Shown: positions 11,172-22,400 of the stretch, piece after piece | Layout of the letters: every line of letters begins with the position of its first letter | Numbering within the stretch: position 1 is the stretch's first letter | Source: Sympetrum striolatum | Taxonomy: Eukaryota > Arthropoda > Insecta > Odonata > Libellulidae | Reading direction: 5' to 3' | NCBI GenBank assembly: GCA_947579665.1 | Contig: OX388351.1 | Span: forward strand, 62,442,939 to 62,506,938 | DNA length: 64,000 nt | The notes under the pieces: model-generated | The model's input: the letters and a program-made list of their open reading frames with translations, nothing else | Databases searched by the model: none | What the model was told of the DNA's origin: nothing | Translations under genes and position numbers: made by a program

Positions 11172-12762
11172 CCCTAGTAGCACAATTTGTGATCGCAACA
11201 TGCTTGAAAGATTTCAGTGAAACATTTTAGGAATCCTATTCCCATAATCCTTAATTTTAATTAAACAGCTACCCACATAGCAGAATCACATCTCAGAGAT
11301 ATCTCGAATGTCTAACAAGATGCCTCAGGGACCTTTCGTGACATCTCCAAGGTATTTGAAAACACGATGAATATTAATAAAAGGAAACATTCTAAATCAC
11401 TTATCAGCTGAATGACTATATTATTAATAATACTCGATCAAACATTTCACACACATCACATTCCATCACTCTCTTCAGCAGGAAAACAAAGTAAAAACAG
11501 GAGATTAAGCTATGGTATTTTTTGTTTATTAAAACAAAAACATATTCAACAAAAATTGTCACAAATCACGCGAGCTGTCAAACGTCACGAAAACAACTAC
11601 ATTCAGAAAATTTTAAAATTATATACATGCTATTTTATAGTTTAACACGAATTTAACGGGAAAGCATAAGATCTTTCTGCAGCACTTAAATTGTTAAACC
11701 ACACGATTTTTACACAAATTCGATTTTCAAACATTGACATCTATATCTTAATCCTTATTGATATGAAAATTCTCACTTCTACTAAGGAAATTACGGGTAT
11801 ACACTAAAGTAAGTGAAGCCAAGCTTGGCTAACGACCACTAACGACGCTAACGACATCAACTGCCAAGGAAACACGCCACCACAATTCGTTCTTCAACTG
11901 TTATAGCTACCTGCATGCGTTAGGCACGGTTTTAAATTCACCCATCTGATGATTTATGGTCTGCATCGATGATCTTTGTCTGATTACTTCGATAGATTAT
12001 CAATTCTTGATGAGTTTAAGAACAGTCCGCTGGTTTTTCTGCTGTTTGACAAGAAGGCTACTGTTGCATTTAAAACTTGTTCCATCTCCATAATTTTTTA
12101 ACCTCGAGTTGAATTCAGCAGATCTGTTGAAACGTAAATCATTGCATCGTTTTTGTTCATTGATTGTTGCATTATAAATACGTTATATTTCCCATTGTAA
12201 GTTGATATTTACTGGCTTTTATGAGGTTATTGATATTAACATTTGAATGATCCGCTACTGTCATCAGAACCATATATTATATATTGACTCTTCATCGCGA
12301 ATTAATTATCTCCATGAAAGCGATGGACATCGGTGGAAAGCATCGTAAATCCATCGGTGTATAAAGAAACGGTTGATGGATCCATCGATGACTTTAAAAA
12401 CGGATTGATGGATTTACGATTCCATCGATGAATTTTAAAAAGTGCCTATTGCTGAATATGAATTTTTATTGAATTTCCTTTCTTTAAGCCCTTGTCTCTA
12501 TTACAAACGACCACTTTCTAATTTCAGTTGTCAAAAGGAAAGAAAAGCTGCATTCAATCAAAAATTTTTATAATTATTAGTTATAGAAGGAAGTGGAATG
12601 AAATTTTGCACAAACATGCTTGTAACATGTTCAGAAAAACGTGCGCTCTAAAATCACCTTAAAACATTTTTAGCACATGCTCACGTTGTGATTCTGAAAC
12701 ATTTTAGCTAAAATGACTAAAATTCCCTGAGCACATGCTCAGCATCTTCTGTGCTACTAGGG
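11172..12762. mobile_element. Putative 1.6-kb DNA element with 13-bp terminal inverted repeats
   Basis: CCCTAGTAGCACA at 11172-11184 is matched exactly by its reverse complement at 12750-12762. The subterminal regions share related words on the two strands (CATGCT, ATCRCAAC, AAACATTTT). No clear target duplication is seen beyond TT on each side, so the superfamily is not assigned. The interior has no recognisable transposase; a plus-strand frame at 11412-11645 has no motif. A 14-bp inverted pair (ATCGTAAATCCATC/GATGGATTTACGAT) lies near 12340-12425. It sits downstream of gene B exon 3, probably within an intron. Confidence 0.5.
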
Positions 12763-14704
12763 TTTGTCAAAAGGAAGCTGCATTCCAAAAATAATTCAGC
12801 ATCCCAGTATCAATGTTTATTTTGATGTAAAAAGAATGAAGTTTGTCACAGGTATAAAAAACATTTCAATGGTTTCCATTAAGTTGAAAATCAAAGCATC
12901 TTGTGGATAAGATTTTCTTAAAATAAAAGCATGGTTTAATAGTGATGGTAGGAATCAAAAGACCACATGTACAATACTTTTGATGTTTTCACTGAAGTTT
13001 TTCTCATGTTCATGTTGTAAGTTTATATTGATTTTGATGATTTCGAATTAGACCTGATTTATCATAAGACCTTATAGCTCTAAACTAATAGCCAATATAA
13101 GATTTTCAAGTTAAGATAGCTTACTGGCTTTAAACATTACAGATGACACCATACTTGTTGTATGGATAGATTAGTGTAGTTTTGGAAATTATTTTCTTAA
13201 GGGAACAAAATTTTCCTGCTAAGAAATAAAGGATCCTACAGTCAATGATAACAAATTCAAGGGGTTGAGTCGGTGATTTCTTTTGTCACATCTAAGGTAA
13301 TGTAAGTCCATATATTGTGCAATAGCTCTCAGTTTACTTCATATTGTATCCAATATTTTATTCAGAAAAGATTACTTCAGTTCACATATACATGAATTGT
13401 ATGTTGCATGTGGTTTCTTCAACAGATGCTCAATGCAAGATCCATTCATTAATAATTATTCTAAGGGATGAAAGTTTTTGTAGAGAAGAAAGTGATGTAT
13501 ATTCAACAGTTAAGTGTTTGAAATAATATTGATGATTAAAAAATTAAATGATACTTGATAGCTGAATTGATGAGTCAATCATGATTGAAATAAAATATCT
13601 TTTGAATGGAGGGGGCCCCAAATTAGAGCTCTTATAAACTACTAAACATAAATTGATGGATAGTATCTATTATTGTATTGTGAGTTCTTTTAGCTGCCCA
13701 ATTATAATAATAAACAACGTACAGCTACATATTTTAAAAAATTCTTATAATTTTAGAAAAGGTGCTTAAATAGAAATGTATTGGCAATCATTTGGAGTAT
13801 TACTCATTTAAAATGCATTCTATCTCATATACCACTTTTATCTATAGACTGATAAGCACATTTCAATCTTCTTAGTTTGAAGAAATCCCAAAAACTATGA
13901 GAAAATCCACCAATTTCAACAATTTGATCAACAGTATACCAATTTCTGTGAGCAGTATCAGTACTTATCATCAGTATCTGGTAGCTCTTATCAATTGGAT
14001 AGTTGATTTCAAATTTTCATTATCTCAATACATCTGTTCCACAAAAATTACTTTCAATAACTATGATTAAATTTATAGCAACCTTTAGTTGGAGGATGAA
14101 ATATGTACCCCCCTTTCTTGAACACCAATTGCACATAGAAAAGTAAAAAACATATACATATTTTCATTTGAATTTAAGTAAGATTATTAAGAGTTCACTT
14201 GTAGGCGTGACATTATCTCTTAATATAATTATTTACTGATTATTTGAAAGCTATTTCTGAAATTCATATTAAAATATTCTCATTTTGTTCAACATCCTTC
14301 CATTATTTAGTCAAAACTCCAATTTAGGCTCATTTATAATGCATTTCATTCCATCTTTGGCAGAATTTGTGAATGTAAATTTTTGTTCTGTATGTCTTCA
14401 TTCTATTATCTCTCTTTCTGCTTTCATTAATATCCCATCACATCTAATCCTTTCATTCTACCTTCTTCTCCCGCTACTTCTTCACAATTTCCCTCAAAGT
14501 CAATTGAAATCCTTCATTCACTTAGGCATCATTTGCATGTACATATATTTTTATGTTTAAACCATGCATTCCTTACATCCCTTTATGTTACAAATACCAA
14601 TTACAGCCCAACCATCAACATTAATGTATAACTTTGGATCTGAGGCAATCTTAATAACATTTGTTATAAGTGATGAATAAAGTAGTTTAGCTGCTACCTC
14701 TATA
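12763..14704. other. No gene seen
   Basis: Very AT-rich sequence up to the LTR element. Open frames such as 14285-14560 on the plus strand are hydrophobic translations of T-rich DNA without a motif or supporting splice sites. It is probably intron of gene B or intergenic DNA. Confidence 0.4.
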
Positions 14705-14709
14705 ATATG
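14705..14709. repeat. Target-site duplication, left copy (ATATG)
   Basis: ATATG immediately precedes the TGTGG start of the 5' LTR and is repeated at 19479-19483 right after the 3' LTR. This fixes the element borders and shows that both ends are intact. Confidence 0.92.
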
Positions 14710-14960
14710 TGTGGCGCCCCCTTCGCTCCCGCCAACGGCTCAGCGCCCGGGGCGCAAGCAGCGTCTAATCCCGCGGGAGGTCTTCTGAGGGATCCCCCGA
14801 GTGGACACACCCATTCAGTCCGCGTCAGTGGTCCTGTTAGGGTGTGTGCGTGTTGTGCCCTGAAGAATTCCCCCAAAACTGATTTAACTTCAACTGTTGT
14901 AGTTCCTCTGTTTTGCTCTTTTCTAAGCTCCAATTAGCTCGCGCTTTTAACGAACTCTAA
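14710..14960 (+). repeat. 5' LTR (251 bp)
   Basis: It starts TGTGGCGCCC and ends CGAACTCTAA. It matches the 3' LTR at all but three positions: C versus T in GCCAAYGGC, and a TC/CT pair in ATTAGC[TC/CT]GCGC. The 3' terminus is AA rather than the usual CA. It also carries the same sequence that encodes the last residues of pol in the 3' LTR. Confidence 0.97.
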
Positions 14961-14962
14961 AG

Positions 14963-14973
14963 TGGTGACCCCG
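14963..14973 (+). other. Primer binding site, complementary to tRNA-Trp
   Basis: TGGTGACCCCG lies two bases after the 5' LTR. From general knowledge of arthropod tRNA-Trp, this complements the CCA tail plus the following acceptor-stem bases; the match breaks after 11 bases. tRNA-Trp priming is typical of CsRn1-clade elements. Confidence 0.75.
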
Positions 14974-15180
14974 TATCAAGTGAGTTTTCGTCGAGTTTCT
15001 CTTCGTATCGCGGGCCTATCTTTTTCTTCTTTGTGCGCAGCATCCTAGGGGCGATTGTCGCTGCGCTAGCCCCCTATCGCCCCCCTTTCGGCCGTTGCCC
15101 TCTTCCCTTATCTCGGTGACGCCCGCCATAGGGCCGCCCGTTTCTCCGTTCCGAGTTCTTCGTCTCCCCCACCCCCGCCC

Positions 15181-16100
15181 ATGGCCACCCATAGCGACCA
15201 CGCCGATCAGGCGCGCGTGGCATCCGCGCCCGAGGCACGTCTCCCGGCCTCGACGCCCTCTTCGCTCCCCCCCGCAGTGACCGCCGTCGGACACTGTCGG
15301 CTCCGGCCCTTCTGGCGAGCCAGCCCAGTCCTGTGGTTCCTGCAAGTGGAGTCTCAATTTCAGGTGCATAAAGTGACCGGCGACGCCGCCCGGTATCACC
15401 TGATAGTGGCCAACCTCGACCTAGATACAATCGCGGACGTCTCCGACATCATCCGCTCACCTCCCGCGACCAACCGATATTCGGCCATTAAAGCCGCTAT
15501 TCTCGCCCGCCTCACGGACTCTCCGGACGCCCAGTTGCACCAACTGCTCACGGGCGTCGAACTCGGGGACCGACGCCCTCCCAATTGCTCAGACACATGC
15601 GATCCTTGGCTGGCACCCGCGTCGGCGACGACGTTCTTCGAGTGAAATGGTTGGACCTACTGCCGCTGCAGACGCGCAAGATGTTGCTACTCATCAAGCA
15701 CCAGACCCTGGAGGAGCTCGCCGCCGTCGCAGATGAGGTGCACGATATGGGCCCCTCGGTCATGGCCGCCTCGCTTCCAGCCAACGTTTCGCCGCGTCAG
15801 CCGCCGGATCAGGTCGCCGCTGAGCTTGCTGCCCTACGCCTGGCCCTAGCGCAGCTAACCACGATCACCCGCGATCTTCTTCACCGGGTCGCAACCCCCA
15901 CCGCGCCACGTGGCCGCTCATACTCGCGTGGCAACCGTCTGGAGCGCGCCCGCTCTCCCACACCGGGACCAGACCCGCTGACAGGGCTCTGCTGGTACCA
16001 CACCAAGCACGGCGCCCTCGCCTTGCGCTGCGCACAGCCGTGCTCCTTTTCTACGTCAGCCGCATCCGTCGCTAAACGGGACAGGTGCCCGGTAAACTAG
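15181..16100 (+). pseudogene. gag: gag polyprotein of the LTR element, frame-broken
   Basis: Structural capsid/nucleocapsid protein of the retrotransposon. The N-terminal part (from ATG 15181) includes a conserved capsid segment with the words FWRASPVLWF and YHLIVANLD. It runs in one frame to about 15570; the conserved continuation (words QLLRHM and LLPLQTRKMLLLI) lies in another frame from about 15574 to the stop at 16098-16100. The break falls inside a G/C-rich run near 15563-15575 and looks like loss of one base, though a sequencing error is possible. A nucleocapsid knuckle with the pattern C-x2-H-x9-C-x3-C lies at 15990-16043, in place of the usual CCHC. The gag end overlaps the opening of pol by about 25 nt in the -1 frame, as expected for ribosomal frameshifting. 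As it stands this copy could not make full-length Gag. Confidence 0.9.
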
Positions 16101-19100
16101 AACTGCCGGCGCTATACTCGGCGGGCACCGTCGGCACCTCTACCGAAAACCGCCTCTATATTTCTGACCGCAGCACGGCCACCCGTTTCCTCGTGGACTC
16201 CGGCTCTGTCTTATCCATCATCCCCAAACGCTTCATCACCAGGCCACTTCAGAAGCAGAGCCTCCTACTGCAGGCGGCAAACGGGACGCCGATAACTACC
16301 TTCGGTACGCAGCGTCTCACCCTGAACCTCGGCCTACGCCGGCCCTTCCAGTGGCCCTTTATCATCGCCGACGTTCAGACTGCTATTCTCGGGGCCGACG
16401 CTCTGAAACACCACGGCCTGCTCATTGATCTCCGCCGCCGTCGTCTCCTCGACGGTCTCACCAGCCTCTCTACCTCCTGCTCTATCGGCCCAGCTCCTCA
16501 AGTCCATACCATCAGCGCCGTCTCCTCTCCGTCGTTTCCAGAAGGCCCTGCTGGAGAACCTTACCGACGCATCATCGCCAAGTTCTCCCAGGATTCAGTT
16601 CTGCCCGGAGAAATGGCTACGATTCCGGACCTTCCAGTCCATCACCAGATCGTCACTTTCGGCCCACCTGCATTCGCCCGGCCTCGTCGTCTCGCGGGAG
16701 AACGTCTCTCCGCAGCGAAACAGGAGTTCCATCTACTATTGGAACGCGGCATTATTCGGCGCTCTTCCAGCCAGTGGGCCAGCCCTCTGCACATGGTACC
16801 CAAACCTGGCGGTAAATGGCGTGCCACTGGTGATTATCGCCACCTCAATACCTGCACCCGCCCCGACCGCTACCCGCTGCCGATAATCGAGGATCTACTT
16901 CAGGAAACCAGCGGCTCGGTATTCTCGGTCATCGACCTACACCGGGCCTTTTACCAGATCCCGGTTGCTCCTGAGGACATCTGCAAAACAGCAGTCACGA
17001 CGCCTTTTGGCCTTTTTGAATTCGTAGGCATGCCACTTGGTCTCCGCAATGCGGCTCAAACCCTGCAGCGGACCTTGAACCATCTCCTCCGTAAGCTGGA
17101 TTTCGTCCGCATCTACCAAGACGACATTCTGGTTTTCTCCAATGACCACGAGCAGCACCAGCATCACCTTGGGCAACTCCTCTCGTCCCTGCAGACAGCC
17201 AAGCTTCAGGCTAACTGGGGCAAGTGCCAAGTCGGTCTCCCCGAGGTTATCTTTGCCGGCTACCACGTCTCCAAAACGGGATTCCGTCCACCAGAACCGA
17301 AGGTGCGGGCCATCAACGAGTTCCCCAAACCACAGGACTCCTCGCAGCTCAGACGTTTCCTTGGCGTCATCAACTACTATCGCCGTTGCGTCCCACACGC
17401 TGCCGAGCATCAGGCCCCTCTTTCGCAGCTCCTTAAGGGCTGCACCGCCAAGAAGGCCGAGCTCATCTGGACACCCGAGGCTGACGCCGCCTTCGAACGT
17501 TGCAAGCAGGGCATCGCCACTGCTGCCACTTCAGCCTTCCTGTCCCCTTCCCAACGAATTGCCCTCCGTACTGACGCATCCAACACGGCTATTGGTGCGG
17601 CCCTAGATCAGCAGCGCGCCGATGGTACCTGGGTTCCGTTGGGATTCTTCTCCCGGAAGTTGTCGGAGACCGAGCAGCGGTACTCTACCTACGACCGTGA
17701 GCTTCTAGCAATTTTCGTTGCTACCAAATACTTCCAACGGATTCTCGAAGGACGACATTTTGTGATATACACTGACCACCGCCCTCTCTCCTTTGCGCTG
17801 ACTCAGCGTTCTGATAAGGCTTCCCCTCGTCAGAGCAGGCAGCTCGATTTCATCGGTCAGTTCGACACCAGGCTGGAGTTCACGCCCGGTGACCAAAATG
17901 TGGTGGCGGATGCCCTCTCCCGCGTGGGAACCGTTTCCATGACACCCACCCTGTCCTCTCGGGCCATAAGCGAGGCGCAATCCTCCGACGAACAACTGCC
18001 TCACCTCTTGTCCTGCCAGCGCCTTAATCTCCAACGGTTCGAACTCGACGGCCATGCGGCGTACTACCTGGCATTCGACGGCACAATCAAGCCGTACCTG
18101 CCGGTCACACTCCGCCGCCAGGCCTTCGATACCGTGCACCAGCTGTCCCATCCCAGCGGACGTGCCACAGCCAAGCGCGTAGCGCTTAAGTATTTCTGGC
18201 CGAGTCTGCGAAAGGACGTCCTCCGTTGGGCCAAGCAGTGCGTGCCATGTCAGCTGTCCAAGGTTCACCGCCACAACCGAGCGGAGCTCGGCAGCTTCAA
18301 AACACCGGACGCACGGTTCGATCACGTCCATGTGGACCTGATCAAGCTGCCACTCTGTGATGGATTCGAGAACTGCCTCACCATCATCGACCGGTACACT
18401 CGTTGGCCGCAGGAGGTCCCTGTTCGAGATACGGAAGCACCTACCATCGCTCGGGCTCTCTTTCATCATTGGATCTCATTCTTCGGCACTCCCCTCACCA
18501 TCACCTCGGATCAAGGGCGTCAATTCGAGTCCGACCTCCTCGCCCAGCTCTGCAACCTCATTGGCGCGAACCACGTCCACACGACGCCCTACCATCCTCA
18601 AGCCTATGGGATGGTGGAACGCCTTCACCGAACCCTCAAGGCAGCCCTAAAGTGCACCCCCGAGACCCCCTGGCCTCGGGCTATCCCCGCGGTCCTCCTT
18701 GGCCTCCGCACTACCTTCAAAGCGGACCTGCAAGCATCCCCCGCTGAAATGGTTTTCGGGACATCGCTGCGTATCCCAGGCGAATTCATCACTCCTCAGG
18801 ACGCTCCAGCTACCGGTCCCATTGACTTTGTTACCGACCTGCGCTGCCTCTTCCGCGCTCTTCGCCCTGTACCGGCGGCCAGGCATGACAACTGCCGTCC
18901 TTTCATTTTCCCGGACCTGGCCACATGCGAGTATGTCTTCCGCATTGACGCAATCAGGAAGCCCTTGGAGCCACCGTACACCGGCCCCCACCGCATCATC
19001 AAGAGGGTTGGTGACCGCACTTTCGTCATCGACGTCAACGGAGTTGCCAAGACCCTCTCCACCGACCACCTGAAGCTTGCCTACCTCGCAAAGGCAGATG

Positions 19101-19306
19101 AGCACCTACCACCAGCACAAGACCCTCAGCAGCCTTCATCATATCCACCTTCGAGCACAACCCCCGTCAAGACCGTCCGATTTTCACTCCCTTCGCCCCA
19201 GGCGAAGCTCATTGGGGGGGGAGTAGCTGTGGCGCCCCCTTCGCTCCCGCCAATGGCTCAGCGCCCGGGGCGCAAGCAGCGTCTAATCCCGCGGGAGGTC
19301 TTCTGA
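16076..19306 (+). CDS. pol: Pol polyprotein (protease, RT, RNase H, integrase)
   Basis: This makes the cDNA copy and inserts it. The frame opens after a TAA at 16073-16075 and is uninterrupted to TGA at 19304-19306. It has no ATG of its own at the start, so it is probably expressed by -1 frameshifting from gag. Residue numbers count from the GTG at 16085. The protease has DSG at 38-40 and ILGAD at 101-105. The reverse transcriptase has D284 and the catalytic box YQDD at 344-347, with Q at the usually hydrophobic position. RNase H shows D497, E539, D564 and D609. Integrase shows the zinc site H685, H689, C719, C722 and the triad D751, D809, E845 with 35 residues between the last two (DD35E). 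The C-terminal 26 residues are encoded inside the 3' LTR. All catalytic residues are present, so the protein looks functional. Confidence 0.96.
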   Translation, partial: TGQVPGKLELPALYSAGTVGTSTENRLYISDRSTATRFLVDSGSVLSIIPKRFITRPLQKQSLLLQAANGTPITTFGTQRLTLNLGLRRPFQWPFIIADVQTAILGADALKHHGLLIDLRRRRLLDGLTSLSTSCSIGPAPQVHTISAVSSPSFPEGPAGEPYRRIIAKFSQDSVLPGEMATIPDLPVHHQIVTFGPPAFARPRRLAGERLSAAKQEFHLLLERGIIRRSSSQWASPLHMVPKPGGKWRATGDYRHLNTCTRPDRYPLPIIEDLLQETSGSVFSVIDLHRAFYQIPVAPEDICKTAVTTPFGLFEFVGMPLGLRNAAQTLQRTLNHLLRKLDFVRIYQDDILVFSNDHEQHQHHLGQLLSSLQTAKLQANWGKCQVGLPEVIFAGYHVSKTGFRPPEPKVRAINEFPKPQDSSQLRRFLGVINYYRRCVPHAAEHQAPLSQLLKGCTAKKAELIWTPEADAAFERCKQGIATAATSAFLSPSQRIALRTDASNTAIGAALDQQRADGTWVPLGFFSRKLSETEQRYSTYDRELLAIFVATKYFQRILEGRHFVIYTDHRPLSFALTQRSDKASPRQSRQLDFIGQFDTRLEFTPGDQNVVADALSRVGTVSMTPTLSSRAISEAQSSDEQLPHLLSCQRLNLQRFELDGHAAYYLAFDGTIKPYLPVTLRRQAFDTVHQLSHPSGRATAKRVALKYFWPSLRKDVLRWAKQCVPCQLSKVHRHNRAELGSFKTPDARFDHVHVDLIKLPLCDGFENCLTIIDRYTRWPQEVPVRDTEAPTIARALFHHWISFFGTPLTITSDQGRQFESDLLAQLCNLIGANHVHTTPYHPQAYGMVERLHRTLKAALKCTPETPWPRAIPAVLLGLRTTFKADLQASPAEMVFGTSLRIPGEFITPQDAPATGPIDFVTDLRCLFRALRPVPAARHDNCRPFIFPDLATCEYVFRIDAIRKPLEPPYTGPHRIIKRVGDRTFVIDVNGVAKTLSTDHLKLAYLAKADEHLPPAQDPQQPSSYPPSSTTPVKTVRFSLPSPQAKLIGGGVAVAPPSLPPMAQRPGRKQRLIPREVF
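19214..19223 (+). other. Polypurine tract of the LTR element
   Basis: GGGGGGGGAG lies four bases before the 3' LTR and is the expected plus-strand primer site. It lies inside the pol reading frame, where it encodes a Gly run. Confidence 0.75.
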
Positions 19307-19478
19307 GGGATCCCCCGAGTGGACACACCCATTCAGTCCGCGTCAGTGGTCCTGTTAGGGTGTGTGCGTGTTGTGCCCTGAAGAATTCCCCCAAAACTGA
19401 TTTAACTTCAACTGTTGTAGTTCCTCTGTTTTGCTCTTTTCTAAGCTCCAATTAGCCTGCGCTTTTAACGAACTCTAA
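19228..19478 (+). repeat. 3' LTR (251 bp)
   Basis: Same length as the 5' LTR with three substitutions. It begins TGTGG after TAGC and ends CGAACTCTAA, followed by the target duplication ATATG. It contains the pol stop codon at 19304-19306. Confidence 0.97.
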
Positions 19479-19483
19479 ATATG
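19479..19483. repeat. Target-site duplication, right copy (ATATG)
   Basis: Direct repeat of 14705-14709. Confidence 0.92.
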
Positions 19484-22400
19484 TATTTCCTTTTTGTCAT
19501 ATTTTCATTTCAGTTTATTATTAATGATATATTATTTGTTTGCAATCTCATTAATGTATGTTTCATCATCATGATTGTGAACATTAAAAATCTATTGGCT
19601 TCTGTATGATTAACTAACCTATTTATTACATTTATTTTTATATAAGCTTTCAATTTTTATATGATCTGACAAAGAAATTTATTTTTTTATTAGTATTTTA
19701 TTTGTAATATATTTTTTTATTCTTATTTAAGAGAAGAGGGTTTTTAAATGCTGAAAAACTGGTGCATAATATCACCTTTGTTGTCGAGGTTCTATTTTCA
19801 TGCAACTCTACTACTACTATAATTTAACTGCCACTCATTCCTTTCTGGTATATTTAAGGGAAAGTTGATCTATGATTTCAAAAGATTAAGATGTACACTA
19901 GGTGTGACTTTATAATACATGTCAAGTTTGATTTCTCTTTGCCATAAAGGATGGTTCTAGAATTTCCTATGAAAAAAGCAATGCTGGCAACTTTCTCCCT
20001 TCTATCCCTTTGGTTCTAAGCCCTTTGCATATTAAACCGCAATGTCTTTATGGGGAGCAGTATCTATGTCTCCATCAACAATATAACCCTGAATTGGAAG
20101 CAAGAATACTGAAATTGCTTTTGATTTAATCTATGCTACTTTTTGTGAGATCTATCATGCTTACCTGTCATTACAGATTGAAAGCTCAGAAATTGTGCGT
20201 ATATATCTGTAATACTTGTACCTTTATAGAGGAAAAATAGTCTAATTGTAAAGAAAAAAATCCAATTCTATTCAATAATAATATTTATTTATTACTTTAC
20301 TGATTTCCAATCTATTTTTGGATATTTCATCCACATTTTACAAAACGAATCTACAATTCTTTCTGTCGTATATACATCTTCTTTGGTACTTCACAGGAAA
20401 AGTAACTGACAAGTGTATTGTTGGAAGAGTAAGATATAAGTAATGAGAGTAATAAAAAAAGATTTTTTACTCTTTTTATATAAGTCAGTAAATTTTATGT
20501 TTTAATAATATGCATTGATGTGATAATGCATTATAAACTTCATATGCATGGTCAAAATAGTCTTCATTGAATTTACTGCAATTCTGAAGGTTAAATAAGA
20601 TATTTTACTCTTCCTGTGATATCTTGTCAATCCTTTTCTAGGGAATTAGGTACATATATTTAAAAATAACTTATGTATGAGTGCAGAAGGTTATTCCTGC
20701 TGTGTTATGAGGACAAATTTGTCCCTCTCCAGGAAATTATACTATATCACTTGCAAATAATGCATAATGGAGAAAATATTATGTTAAAACATATAAAAGC
20801 AACAACCTTACTATCCAAAATTCAATAAATCTCATTTTGGTTAATGAATGGAAATCTATTCAATACTTTTCACTTTAAACATTGAAATACAAGCCAACTG
20901 AAATTATAGGGAACATTATTATGGAGAAGCTTATTCATTTCTCTTTTAGCTTATCCTACAATACTTTTATCTTTAACGGGATTACAACAACAACTTAAGG
21001 TGGAATAGTTCTGGAATTTGTCATCAATCTTTCAGTGTCATGTTTCGTTTAGTGTTAAAATTATTTTTGCCATGAATGGTTAAACTTATTTAATATTAGA
21101 GGTTTGTTTTGGAAATAAATGTATGATTTAAGGATTTATTTTAACCTTTATGTTAATTGGACTGAACTTTTCACAGCTGTCAATTGAGAATCACAGCAAG
21201 TCTTCACTTTAATCTTTTAGAGTTATGGTTGCATCGGAATCAGAAGGGGGATTGTCTACAAGAATCAAACAGTTTCTGGGCTCACATATAAGATGATTGT
21301 GGCTATATAAAATCATATTTTTATATCTATTCAGCAAAAATATCAGAATTAATGCAATCTATCTATTAAAAATTTTGATCAAATAACAGGATAATTCTGA
21401 TTTCTTCATAGGTATGGTTCATTCTTATGTAAGTAGTTGGCTTGAGAACCTTGAAAATCTATAATTTTTTTGGGTGAGAAATCCATATTACCAGTTGATT
21501 GATTGATATTTAATGCAGTCTTCCTCTCCATTTCATATGGCTCAGCAAGAATGCATATATTACTCTCCAGAATCTTGGAAAACCTGAAGGTGGCTGGTGT
21601 CATAGATCAAATTTTAATTTGTAGAATAAGTGGAAGACTTACTGCTCTTACATACCACTGTGATAAAATAGTAAGATTTCAAACTGAAAATTTCAAACTG
21701 GGTTTTATGACAATTTTATATATATACTGATAGATTCAGTTAGTGGGGCAATAACTGTAGTATTGCAGAAGAATCTTGTCCTGTATCTACAGCTGTAACT
21801 AAGTTTCCACTCTCAAATATGAACACAGTTCTAATATATAAAGTATATAAATATAATTCATGTGAGGGTATCTCATACACTTTTGGTCTTCAAGGGCTAA
21901 TTCACCATGGAATTGATTATAAAGAACAACTTGTTCAATTCTTGGTCAAATAAAAGGTTTGCTTCAATTATCAGATCTATAACATTTTAGTTCTATAGGG
22001 AAGCTAATTCTCAATTCCCTCAGCTCATTTAATTGTTTTTCACTTGACACGAGTCGAAAAATAACAGAGAATCAAAGGCATAGTGTAAGTTAAAGACAAT
22101 AAAAATTAATTTCAGACAATGAAGTTCTAAATCTCATACACAATATATGAATGACTGTTAATTATAATTATTTATTGTATAATTTAATGATGGGAGTATT
22201 ATTTTTGTGTTTGTAGAATAGCATAATTTTGTGAAAGAAAGAATAGCATTCTGTAATTGTAGGTTGATTGTAATAAAAATAATTGGATATAGTGTCAGCT
22301 GGGGATGGTTTCACAGTGATAGGAGTTTGTGTTCTGAAAATGGTGTTGAAGTCATGATGAAAGATTTTGCAGAGGTACCAATATAAGTATCATTAATGTT

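Larger units (their letters stand above)
14710..19478 (+). mobile_element. CsRn1-type Ty3/gypsy LTR retrotransposon, 4769 bp, young insertion
   Basis: This is a complete structure: 251-bp LTRs, tRNA-Trp primer binding site, gag, pol in the order protease, reverse transcriptase, RNase H, integrase, and a G-rich polypurine tract. It is flanked by the 5-bp duplication ATATG (14705-14709 and 19479-19483). The LTRs differ at only 3 positions, so the insertion is recent. Placement in the CsRn1 clade rests on the tRNA-Trp primer site and the C-H-C-C gag knuckle, both known traits of that clade. The element is far more G+C-rich than the surrounding DNA. pol is open throughout, but gag carries a frame break. 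Confidence 0.96.

Noticed and set aside
14700..14937. Open frames on both strands within the 5' LTR, repeated in the 3' LTR
   Set aside because: They are shadows of G+C-rich LTR sequence; only the plus-strand segment in the 3' LTR is coding, as the end of pol.
16425..19105. Many open frames of 60-254 codons overlapping pol on both strands
   Set aside because: They arise from the codon composition of pol and have no motif of their own.
21150..21350. Plus-strand acceptor and a 57-codon frame as gene B exon 4
   Set aside because: The phase fits, but the translation is ordinary AT-rich sequence ending in a stop, and chance matches at this level are common.
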